The notes under the pieces are model-generated. The model did no database searches. It was not told the origin of the DNA and saw only the letters and a program-made list of their open reading frames with translations. DNA of 64,000 bases, from NCBI RefSeq assembly GCF_958450345.1, contig NC_088780.1, forward strand, positions 26,001,667 through 26,065,666, read 5' to 3'. This stretch comes from Calliphora vicina. Lineage: Eukaryota; Arthropoda; Insecta; Diptera; Calliphoridae. The position numbers and the translations under genes were made by a program. Shown piece by piece: positions 44,640 through 54,754 of this stretch (its first letter is position 1; each line of letters opens with the position of its first letter).

Positions 44640-47600
44640 GAGAAAATTGCGAAGAGTTGAGTAGAATCTGTGAAATGTTCAATACAGACAATAAGCATAA
44701 ACATAGAAATATTTAGCAGAGAAGATTGGTCGGAAATAGAGAAATTTTTGACAGAGAAAATTGAGCAGAAACAAAGAAATATTCAAGAGAGCTAATTGAG
44801 CTGAAACTCAGAAATTTTCTACTGAGAAAATGAGAAGAAATAAAGAAATTTTCTATAAGGAATATTTAGAAAAACAGAGAATGTTCTATGGAGATAATTA
44901 TTGAGAAACTGAGATATTTCCGGTAGAGACAAAATAACTCAAAGACTGAGAAAATTCCTGGAGAGAAAATTACTCAAAATTTCCTATATAAAATTACGAA
45001 ATTTTTAAGTTTATGAGTATGGAAAGGATATTACTCAGAAATTGAAAAGTTTTCAATTAGAAATTTACTCAGGAACTGTGTATAGAGAAATTTACACAGT
45101 AAGTGAGACATTTTCTGTATTGAAATTTTGCTCAGAATCTTCTAAAGGAAATTTCACTCAGTAACTGAGTAAATTTCTTTAGGAAAACTGACTCAGTATC
45201 TGAGTAAATTTCTTTAGGAAATCTGACTCAATAACTGAGTGAATTTCTTTAGGAAATCTTACTCAGTAACTGAGTAAATTTCTATAGGAAATTTCACTCA
45301 GTAACTGAGTACATTTCTATACGAAATATCACTCAGAACATTCTAAAGGAAATTGCACTCAGTAATTCAATAAATTTTTATACGAAATTTCACTCAGAAT
45401 CTGTCTAAATTTCTATAGAAAATTTAGCTCAGAAATTGAGTATATTTCTGAGTACATTTCTATAGGAAATTTCTCTCAGCAACTGGGGACATTTCTAAAG
45501 GAAATTTCAATCAGTAACTGAAGACATTTATATAAGAAATTTCACTCAGTAACTGAGGACATTTCTATAAGAAATTTCACTCAGTAACTGAGTACATTTC
45601 TATAGAAAATTTCACTCAGTAACTGAGTACATTTCTATAGAAAATTTCACTCAGTAACTGAGTACATTTCTATAGAAAATTTCACTCAGTAACTGAGTAC
45701 ATTTCTATAGAAAATTTCACTCAGTAACTGAGTACATTTCTATAGAAAATTTCACTCAGTAACTGAGTACATTTCTATAGAAAATTTCACTCAGTAACTG
45801 AGTACATTTCTATAGAAAATTTCACTCAGTAACTGAGTACATTTCTATAGAAAATTTTACTCAGTAACTGAGTACATTTCTATAGAAAATTTCACTCAGT
45901 AACTGAGTACATTTCTATAGAAAATTTCACTCAGTAACAGAGTACATTTCTATAGAAAATTTCACTCAATAACTGAGTAGAAAATTTCACTCAGTAACTG
46001 AGTACATTTCTATAGAAAATTTCACTCAGTAACTGAGTACATTTCTATAGAAAATTTCACTCAGTAACTGAGTACATTTCTATAGAAAATTTCACTCAGT
46101 AAATGAGTACATTTCTATAGAAAATTTCACTCAGTAACTGAGTACATTTCTATAGAAAATTTCACTCAGTAACTGAGTACATTTCTATAGAAAATTTCAC
46201 TCAGTAACTGAGTAAATTTCTATAGAAAATTTCACTCAGTAACTGAGTACATTTCCATAAAAAATTTCACTCAGTAACTGAGTAAATTTCTATAGAAAAT
46301 TTCACTCAGTAACTGAGTACATTTCTATAGAAAATTTCACTCAGTAACTGAGTACATTTCTATAGAAAATTTCACTCAGTAACTGAGTACATTTCTATAG
46401 AAAATTTCACTCAGTAACTGAGTACATTTCTATAGAAAATTTCACTCAGTAACTGAGTACATTTCTATAGAAAATTTCACTCAGTAACTGAGTAAATTTC
46501 TATAGAAAATTTCACTCAGTAACTGAGTAAATTTCTATAGAAAATTTCACTCAGTAACTGAGTAAATTTCTATAGAAAATTTCACTCAGTAACTGAGTAA
46601 ATTTCTATAGAAAATTTCACTCAGTAACTGAGTAAATTTCTATAGAAAATTTCACTCAGTAACTGAGTACATTTCTATAGAAAATTTCACTCAGCAACTG
46701 GGGACATTTCTAAAGGAAATTTCACTCAGTAACTGAAGACATTTATATAAGAAATTTCACTCAGTAACTGAGTACATTTCTATAGAAAATTTCACTATAG
46801 AAAATTTCACTCAGTAACTGAGTACATTTCTATAGAAAATTTCACTCAGTAACTGAGTACATTTCTATAGAAAATTTCACTCAGTAACTGAGTACATTTC
46901 TATACAAAATTTCACTCAGTAACTGAGTACATTTCTATACAAAATTTCACTCAGTAACTGAGTACATTTCTATACAAAATTTCACTCAGTAACTGAGTAC
47001 ATTTCTATACAAAATTTCACTCAGTAACTGAGTACATTTCTATAGAAAATTTCACTCAGTAACTGAGTACATTTCTATACAAAATTTCACTCAGTAACTG
47101 AGTACATTTCTATAGAAAATTTCACTCAGTAACTGAGTACATTTCTATAGAAAATTTCACTCAGTAACTGAGTACATTTCTATAGAAAATTTCACTCAGT
47201 AACTGAGTACATTTCTATAGAAAATTTCACTCAGTAACTGAGTACATTTCTATAGAAAATTTCACTCAGTAACTGAGTACATTTCTATAGAAAATTTCAC
47301 TCAGTAACTGAGTACATTTCTATAGAAAATTTCACTCAGTAACTGAGTACATTTCTATAGAAAATTTCACTCAGTAACTGAGTACATTTCTATAGAAAAT
47401 TTCACTCAGTAACTGAGTACATTTCTATAGAAAATTTCACTCAATAACTGAGTAGAAAATTTCACTCAGTAACTGAGTACATTTCTATAGAAAATTTCAC
47501 TCAGCAATTAAGTAAATTGGTATAGGAAATCTTACTCAGTAACTGAGTACATTTCTAAAGGAAATTTCACTGAGTGTGTTTCTATTTCTGTAGAAAAGTC

Positions 47601-47660
47601 ACTTAGAATCTGAATAAATTTCTATAGGAAATTTTACTCTGAATCTGAGTAAATTTGCAA
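44640..47660 (+). repeat. 35-bp palindromic minisatellite (array 1)
   Basis: The core monomer is 35 bp: TCACTCAGTAACTGAGTAC followed by ATTTCTATAGAAAATT. It consists of two palindromes, CTCAGTAACTGAG and TTTCTATAGAAA, joined by TACA and ATTTCA-type linkers. The homogeneous core is about 45150-47520 (around 70 units). 44640-45150 and 47520-47660 are decayed flanks with 'CTGAGAAATTTC'-type relics. Local variants cluster: TATACAAAATT at 46900-47090 and AGTAAATTTC at 46490-46650. All frames are closed. Confidence 0.95.
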
Positions 47661-47700
47661 TAGAAATTTGATTTTTTTTTACTAAATTTCTGAGAACTTA

Positions 47701-47829
47701 TGTGCTGTTTTTCTATAGCGAATGAGCATTTTGAGTGGACGTTTTACATGTATTTTGTTGTTGTTACAATAAAAAAACACATGTTAAATTTCCACTCAAA
47801 GTACTCGTTCGCTATAGAAAAACAGCGCA
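47701..47829. mobile_element. 129-bp hairpin MITE, TTA flanks
   Basis: TGTGCTGTTTTTCTATAGCG runs inward and is inverted as CGCTATAGAAAAACAGCGCA. The arms extend about 50 bp each with few mismatches. TTA flanks at 47698-47700 and 47830-47832 suggest a 3-bp duplication. It lies 40 bp past the end of array 1 and shares the word TTTCTATAG with its monomer. Confidence 0.75.
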
Positions 47830-47832
47830 TTA

Positions 47833-49095
47833 TTATTTAGTATTTTGCTATATTCTGAATATGTATTTGTTTAAAATGTATTCAATCACTTATGTCACCC
47901 TGTCAAATCGTTAATTTCATCCTATGATTGGTGTATTTATGTACGTTAATAATATTATTTAACAGTTTATGACTTAATGCTATTTATTTATTGTCAAAAT
48001 ATTTCGGTATTTTGTTAAGTGCGGTTACTAGATGGATGAGCTTAAAGTACAACCAGACCATCAAACAATATCTTTTGGGGTTTTTGCCTCCTGAGCTTCC
48101 TGTTTTTTTGTTCCTGCTACAAAAATTTCAATTATAATTATGTGAAAATCATAAAAAATTCAGTATTTTTTTACAACTTTCCAAATGAAATGGGAAAATT
48201 AAAAAAAAAAAATATTCATTTATTTTAAAGATAATAACAAAGTATTAAAGCATTATGCATATTTTTTTAGACTTATTTTTTAACACTGACTCCCTGAACA
48301 AAGCTGTTGAGAGGAAGCAGTAAAGGAGTATGGGAATGAGGTTTTTGAGCTGAAAGAGATATTAAGGGTGTTTTGTTAAACATTGTGGCAAATTGTTTAT
48401 AAATGAAGCGGAAGTAACTTTTTTTGTATTCTTTTTTATTTGTTTGTTGTAGCGATATTTTACCCTCAATACAATAACAATATGTTTAGCAGGAAGAGAG
48501 CGAATGAATAAAAAAATACTGAAATTGTTATATCGTTTACAGTTTTTTTTTTTTGCTTTATTTTTGTATTTAAGAGGGCTTAATACAAATTTACAGATTT
48601 ATTAATGGTTTTTTAATTTATATAGTGGTTTTGTTTTTGTGGGAATAGCTGGTGTTAAAGTTAAAATTTAAAGAAAGTAGTTGGTTGAAAGGAAAGTAGA
48701 AAATTTAAAGCTGGCCTTATATTAATATGAGTAGCTTTTATTCTGATTTGTTGGTTGCTGAAGAAGATTTCCCTTTAAACCTGAACTTTAATACAATACT
48801 GCTAAATTTAATAATAAAATGAAGGGGAAAATAAAAAACTGTAAGTGTAAAAAACAATAAAAATTATGTTTCCTGTGTGATACATTAAAATTAAATATTA
48901 ATTTTTACAACCTCATAAAAATCATGCAACAACCACAAATACAAACCTATATCCTGATACAAGTGTTCCTAAATGTATGAGTCTCTCTATACTCGACAAG
49001 GATAAACATAATCCTCAAGCAACAAACAGTTAGTGAAACTGTAGACAGGTGTACGTAACACACTCACACATACAATCCCATGTAAGTATGTACAG
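47833..49095. other. Unique AT-rich DNA, no gene
   Basis: No repeats shared with the window and no coding region recognised. Poly-T/poly-A runs occur at 48190-48210 and 48540-48555. Confidence 0.5.
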
Positions 49096-49252
49096 TAGGG
49101 TGACTCTTATTTTGCATATTTTTGATTTTCGATGCTCTAAATGCTGAAATTCTTAGTAAAATTGGATAACGTTTAGAGGTAGCACATTTTATTTGAACAA
49201 AAAATTTAATTGTGGAAAAAAAAGCCAATTGGAAATAGTGTATTTATAGGTA

Positions 49253-49460
49253 CACAGAGAAAACAGATTCGTAGTAGCAGCTGAAATTGTTGCCAATTGT
49301 AAGATTCTGTCTATATGACCCAATTTTACAGTTGTGGCTACAAAATTTTAGAAGGGGTAACAAAAGTTTTGTTACTTCAACCAAAATTCTTAATTATTAA
49401 CTGACAATAAATTCGACTGACAATAAATTCGGTTGCTACTATGAATCTGTTGTATCTGTG
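49253..49460. mobile_element. 208-bp MITE, TA TSD, CACAGA termini
   Basis: TA|CACAGAGAAAACAGATTC is inverted as GAATCTGTTGTATCTGTG|TA. The terminal repeats are about 33 bp with five mismatches. The interior is non-coding, with a small CTGACAATAAATTCG direct repeat at 49400-49430. Confidence 0.85.
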
Positions 49461-49549
49461 TATGACTTAAAACAGCTTGATTTACAATAGATGGCTTATC
49501 TTTTGAACGTGGGTTTAGTTTTTAATAATTTATGTGTTATTTTGACGGA

Positions 49550-50275
49550 TACATATTTGAACATTATAGTGTAAACAACAAAATTTTTTTTTTTGCTTCC
49601 AAAAAGTGGAGCTTTGTACCAACAAAGCGTCATAAGTGGGAAGTTTTGCTTTACTTCTTTAATTTGAAAAAAACTGCCCCTGAAGCGCACCGATTGCTCA
49701 CCAAAGCTCACCAAAGGTTTGTGCCGTTTAGAAGTGGTGAATTTGACATGGAAGACAAAGATCGCCTAAAAAAGTTAGAAGACCAAGAATTGGAGGCATT
49801 AATCGGTGAAGATTGTTGTAAAACTCAACAAGAGTTTGTAAAATCATTACGAGCTACTCAAGCAGGAATTTCAAAAAGTTTACGAGCATCAGGATTCATC
49901 CAAATGCAGGGAAATTGGGTATCATACGAATTGAAGCCGAGAGGCCTTGAAAGACTTTTCATGCTTGAACTCTATAGAAAAATCATTTTAGCATCACATC
50001 ATTACTTGCGATGAAAAATGGATCCATTACGATAACCCAAAGCGTAAGAGATCGTACGTGAAGCCTGGCCAACCAGCCGAATCGACACCAAAGCAAAATA
50101 TCTATGGCGCTAAGGAAATGCTCTGTGTTTGGTGGAACCAAAAGTGTCCTATTTATTACGACCATCACAGGGAACCTGTACCGAATGCAACTGATTCGTT
50201 TGAATCTAGCATTGACCGAAAAACGCCCAGAATTTGCGGGCTGACATGAATCTGTAATACTTATTCCATCATGAA
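49550..50275 (+). pseudogene. Mariner transposase pseudogene, copy b (3'-deleted)
   Basis: The leader TTGAACATTATAGTGTAAAC is shared with copy a. The expected ATG is mutated to GTG (49606). The frame then reads FVPTKRHKWEVLLYFFNLKK, APEAHRLLTKAHQ, FRSGEFDMEDKDR, KKLEDQELEALIGEDCCKTQ and QGNWVSYELKPRGLERL. After a frameshift it gives CDEKWIHYDNPKRKRSYVKP and MLCVWWNQKCPIYY. Relative to copy a it lacks about 12 residues around STCERW and the PGQ of DRPGQP. The first catalytic Asp (DEKW) is intact. Sequence stops at 50275, just before the second (HHDNARPH), so the last third including two catalytic Asp is missing. Confidence 0.9.
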
Positions 50276-50922
50276 AATTAAAATTAATCAATAGTGATGA
50301 ATTTATGAAACTTTTCCGGCAACCCTTCCATTTAGGTTCTTATTGAGCTTTCTGTTACTTTGTTCGAACAGGTAGTCCATCTCCGTTTAAAATCTACCAG
50401 ACTTTTGGACACCTTTTCTATGCTCTTCAATTCTCTTTTATCAAGATCCCAATATCTCTCCTCTGGCTTTAGCTCCAGGCAGGATTTGCCTCTCTTGTTT
50501 TTGTACCACTCAATACCTTGCTAATCAAAGTGACATGATGCCAAATCAGGCCAAAAATAAGTGGACACATTAAGAAGTCTTATGAATTTAAATTTCGATA
50601 TTTGTAGAGCCCTTTGTAACAAATGTTTGGCTTCTTTTGCCGCAACTGCATATTGTTTGCCATGCCAAGAACTTTTTGGGAAAATTTTCTACTTTTGGGG
50701 CCTAAGACTTTTTACAACATTCCCTCGAGCATCAGCAACATGAAAATATTGAACCGGAAGCTGTGAAAATTTTTCCAGAACATAAGTTTCGTCATCCATT
50801 ATGCCGCAGGTTTCCGTGCTATGTCTTTGGCCTCTAAATTTTTAGCAGAGTTTTTGTAAGGAACTTGTTGAGCCTTATAGGTTTTTAAACCTGCATTGGC
50901 TTTATCTTTTCGTATCAAATAT

Positions 50923-52368
50923 CGAGCCCTTAGCGCCAAATTATCGTAAGCGACAAAACACAAATTTTACAGTAGAAGTTTTTTTTGATTATTTTGAAAT
51001 TTATACATAGAATTAAAAATGTTATGATGCGATATAATATAATTTCGTTTCATCTATTTTTTAAAAATATTTATAACTTTTGACAATTAAGAATTCATGA
51101 AATATTTTATTGAAAAAATATTACAAAAAATGTTTATTATTGAATTTTGGAATAGATCAAATTTTTTCGAATTGAAATTAAATTTTTATTTATGAATAGT
51201 TTTTAATGAAATTTCACAGTTATGCAGATTCTTCTATTTAAAATGGAAAAATAAAAACAAATTTTGAAATTTATTATCAGCAATCCAGCAATTCCTAAAA
51301 AAGTGATGAAAATTTCCAAAAATGGGAATTTTTAATTTTTTGGCTATAATATCCATACCAGGGTCGGGATAATTGAAACCCTTTACAAAATAATTGGAAA
51401 CATATCGGGCCACATAAATTCGGTTACCATATTTTGATATCGAATATGCGATTTGAGAATTTTTGGCCTAAAGTTTCATTTTACATAAATAAAAAATGTT
51501 TTTTGAATGGACCTGGTCTCCTCGGTAACAACAATTTTTCAATTTTTTTTCATTTAAAATATTTTATGAAAACTTAGCTTTCAGAAAATATAAATTCCTT
51601 ATACATTCTCTTAAATTTTTTTTCCGATAACTTTAAAAAGAATAAAAGTTCTTTTTTCCCAAAAAATTAGCGAAAATCGCCTTTTTAAAATGATTTAAAT
51701 TCAAATGCATATAACTTTGGACTTAGTCATTATTTTTAAACAATTCTTTTTCTAATTGACACATACATATGTTGTTAGTCCAATAAATGACAACTGGAAA
51801 AAATCGGGAAATATTTGATGTGGATACGCTGTTATCAAAAAACTGGTGTAGGGTGGGTAAAAATGTTGAAAATTTAATTTTCATTTTCTCTTATTTATAA
51901 GAGATAGCTACTACGAGTTTTTTCGTAGTGCTCGATGAGAAGATTCTATGTGTGTAATTTTTTTAAAATCGGAACACAAAGGAAGAAATATGACCGTTTT
52001 AAAAATGTAACAGGTGTCCTACATTGAGGACCCTTGTTCGCGACCCTGGTAGGCCCATGAGGTGCACGTTCAAAACTTAAACTCGACAATACTTCTTCTT
52101 TGCGCATGTGGAATTTCATTCAAACCAATATAACCATTTAGAAGTTACAGATTTATTTCCCTCTTTTTTTTCTATACCACTGTGTGTCGCTTACGATAAA
52201 ATTCGTTTACTGTAACATGTAAACATTGACTTACGATAAAATCTTATTTTGAGATATTTTGATTCTGAGAACGTTAAAACATCAGTCGGTCCATAAAACT
52301 TTAATTTTTGCAATAAAAAAAAAAAAATTAGAAAATGTCGCTTACGATAATTTGGCGCTAAGGGCTCG
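50923..52368. mobile_element. TIR element CGAGCCCTTAGCGCC nested in transposase
   Basis: A 33-bp perfect inverted repeat starts CGAGCCCTTAGCGCC and ends TTATCGTAAGCGACA. It lies at 50923-50955 and 52336-52368, flanked by ATAT (or TA, if the first T belongs to the element). It splits the transposase pseudogene between codons for 'Y..' and 'LIRKDK'. The fragment at 36366-36645 gives the empty site (TCGTATCCAATAGTCCGAG). The subterminal word TGTCGCTTACGATAAAAT recurs at 52187 and, partly, at 52229. A-prime repeat fills the middle. Superfamily unknown. Confidence 0.8.
51060..52187 (+). repeat. Dispersed repeat A-prime, near complete
   Basis: The longest copy of this non-coding repeat runs from a region matching 20560-20880 through the CCTCGGTAAC, TGGTGTAGGGTGGG and GGTGTCCTACATTGAGGACC blocks. 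It ends at the terminus CTATACCACTGTG. Its left boundary inside the TIR element is unclear. Confidence 0.6.
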
Positions 52369-53270
52369 ATATTCCGAGTACTGAGCTAACCGGACTGCTT
52401 TCCTGAACCATGTTTTTATCAACAGACAAGTTCTCCCGATACTGTTTATTAACTATGGACGATACTGTTTATTAAGTTTGACGGCAGACCTTTGATTTTT
52501 TGGCCAACTTTATGTAGGACCAAGTTGGATTTTGTTGAAAATATTTAATAACTTTTGTACGCACTTTTTTCTCGTCACTCATTTTAATCAGATTAACAAC
52601 AAATTAACATAATTGACATTAAACGTAATAACTGACATGCTGATAAGCTTTAATGAAAAACGTGTGTTAAGGTTTTTTCGATCTCAGTCCTTTTGTTTAA
52701 AAATAAAGGATAAAATGTGAATCACCGAATCATAAATTAGCACACCAAGTAAACAAACTGAAATTAAATATAACAACATAGGCTACAAAGTTAAAAATTT
52801 TACAAATTTGTAGCCAAAAACTAAATTTACTCGGAATCCTCCGATTTCAAATCGCTCATCACTTTAACCCATAACCTCATTTAGCATTTATTATAACCGA
52901 GGTTGATTTTTATAATTTTTAGAATATTCGTGTAAATAAAATTTGAATGTAAACTTTGGGATTTAAGTTATGCATGCATTTGCATGATTTTTTTTTGTTT
53001 ATTGTTATTATTAAGGTTTATAGATGACATGTAAATGAAATACAAAAAAAAAATTTAAGTGGATTTTTTCCAAATTTATTTTTTTGTTTTAATTTTTTGG
53101 TAAAATATTGCTAATTTGACTTAAAATTTTAAAATTCAATTTAAATGTGGAACCTCTGAACTTTATCCGATTTTGTTCAAATTCACAGCATTTGATTTTT
53201 ACATGAAGGCCAGCAATTTGAGATATTGAGAGCATAAGAACTCATAAAATGCAAAATAAATACCACCCTA

Positions 53271-54754
53271 ATATGCAGGTATATTGTCATTGTGTGTTGA
53301 ACAAGCCAGCCAAAGTGTTTGTCAGTACGAGTGTATTTAAGAAATCGTTAGTGTGTGTTTTTTAACTTGGCTGTCTTTTTTTTGCAACGTTACTGTGTGT
53401 GTGTTTGTTTTTTTTTTCGTTTCAGATGCGCAAAACTTATGGTGTTACAAGTTAAATAAGGATGCTTTATTTAATTCTCAAACACTTGAACACAAATATA
53501 ACTACATACGCCTTACTCGCAAACAGCAACAGTAACAGTAACACCAGCACAAACTTAAACACACAGATAATACTTCAAGTTTTGATGGTGTTGTGTTGTG
53601 TTGAGTTTTTTTATTTTTTATTTTGGAATAATTTTTTATTGTGTGCAAGTATGTGTTTTACTTTAACACTGAAATTATGTTTATTTGTAATAAATTTACG
53701 TTGTAAAACATACATATGTAATATGTATCCATATATTTGTAAAGGTACATGTGTATAGGTTTATATGTATGTGTACGTATTTATTTTTTGGATTTTAAGC
53801 GAAAGTTGCCACATTTTATCTTCAACACGGTGTAAAGTTATAAAATATTTAGAAAATTTATTTGCACGTGTTGTGGTTTATTAAACTCTCGAGAGCTGCA
53901 TGATTAATCGGAAGAAATTTTGGAAAATATTGTCTTGTGTGTTGTCTTTTAGTTATTTTATGGGATTTTCGTAGTCAAGGAGATGTTGCGACGGGTATTT
54001 AAAAAAACAAAACTTCATATACTTAAAATTTGTTATAAATTTGCTCAAATAAAACTGTTGCTCTACTTTAAGCCAAAAGTTGTTCTTAAATATTACACGA
54101 CACTAACCTAGAGGGAAGGAAAATTCAATTTACCACAATTATTTATAGGCTATACAATAATCTAAAGTATTGTGACTCTAATTTATGCTGGATTCAATCT
54201 GTAGGTTAGAAACGTTGAGTATAGTTATCAAGTTAATGCAAAAACTCTCGAAGCATATTTCTAAATTTTTAATTTTTATATGTTAATAACTTTGATAGGT
54301 GAAATATTAGTATCCTAAATTTTCACACTAAATAAAAGCTTCTTAAAACTAATTTAATCTAATTTAAAATCTTATTGATCTTTGTTGTGTTTAAATATGG
54401 CATCACCTTTTAAAAATTTATTAAAATTATTGTACAAACATATGCTTACAGACACATTCACACATTATACAAACATACATATCTAAATACATACCAACCT
54501 ATAGTATATCTAAAGCTATTTAATATGCATGACATGACAACAGATGTGATTGTTCTACCTCTCAGTGTATATTAGAGATGAACAATAATAAAACAAGAAC
54601 AAAAAAAGAAAAACTGGGAATAAACGAATCATTCTGAATGCTTTTGGTAGCAACATGCCCAATAACATTTGGTTCCTCCAACAACCTTCCATCATTGCCA
54701 TTCATGCAACCATTTACTTCATCTTTATTTCCCTTTCGAACACAAAAATGCAAA
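53271..54754. other. Unique DNA, no gene
   Basis: It has short TG and CAACAGTAACAGTAACACCAG runs (53520-53550) and otherwise AT-rich sequence. The frames at 53353, 53462 and 54562 have no recognisable domain. Confidence 0.5.

Larger units (their letters stand above)
50290..52582 (-). pseudogene. Tc1/mariner-superfamily (ITm) transposase pseudogene
   Basis: Minus strand from an ATG at 52580-52582: MSDEKKVRTKVIKYFQQNPT, WSYIKLAKKSKVCRQT, then after stops YRENLSVDKN. The gene is then interrupted by the TIR element 50923-52368. Beyond it: LIRKDKANAGLKTYKAQQVP, NSAKNLEAKDIARKPAA, then after a frameshift GIMDDETYVLEKFSQLPVQY, FHVADARGNVVKSLR, FWPDLASCHF, GIEWYKNKRGKSCLELKPEE and RYWDLDKRELKS. The first and second catalytic Asp are visible in MDDETYV (about 50779-50799) and WPDLASCH (about 50530-50553). 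These motifs are those of the DD-D/E ITm transposases with WPDLA.CHY. Stops and frameshifts show it is dead. Confidence 0.8.
49098..53268. mobile_element. Composite repeat nest 4, inverted TAGGG/CCCTA termini
   Basis: The left end is TA|GGGTGACTCTTATTTTGC and the right end GCAAAATAAATACCACCC|TA. The sequences just inside both ends (GCTGAAATTCTTAG..GTTTAGAGGTAGCACATTT on the left; the inverse CACAGCATTTG and GGAACCTCTGAAC on the right) show the terminal repeat is about 100 bp long. Inside: a TA-flanked MITE, mariner copy b, and a Tc1/mariner-type transposase interrupted by a TIR element. Confidence 0.55.

Noticed and set aside
44640..47660. Regular repeats resembling a CRISPR array
   Set aside because: Units are contiguous 35-bp tandem repeats without variable spacers, in eukaryotic DNA; this is a minisatellite.
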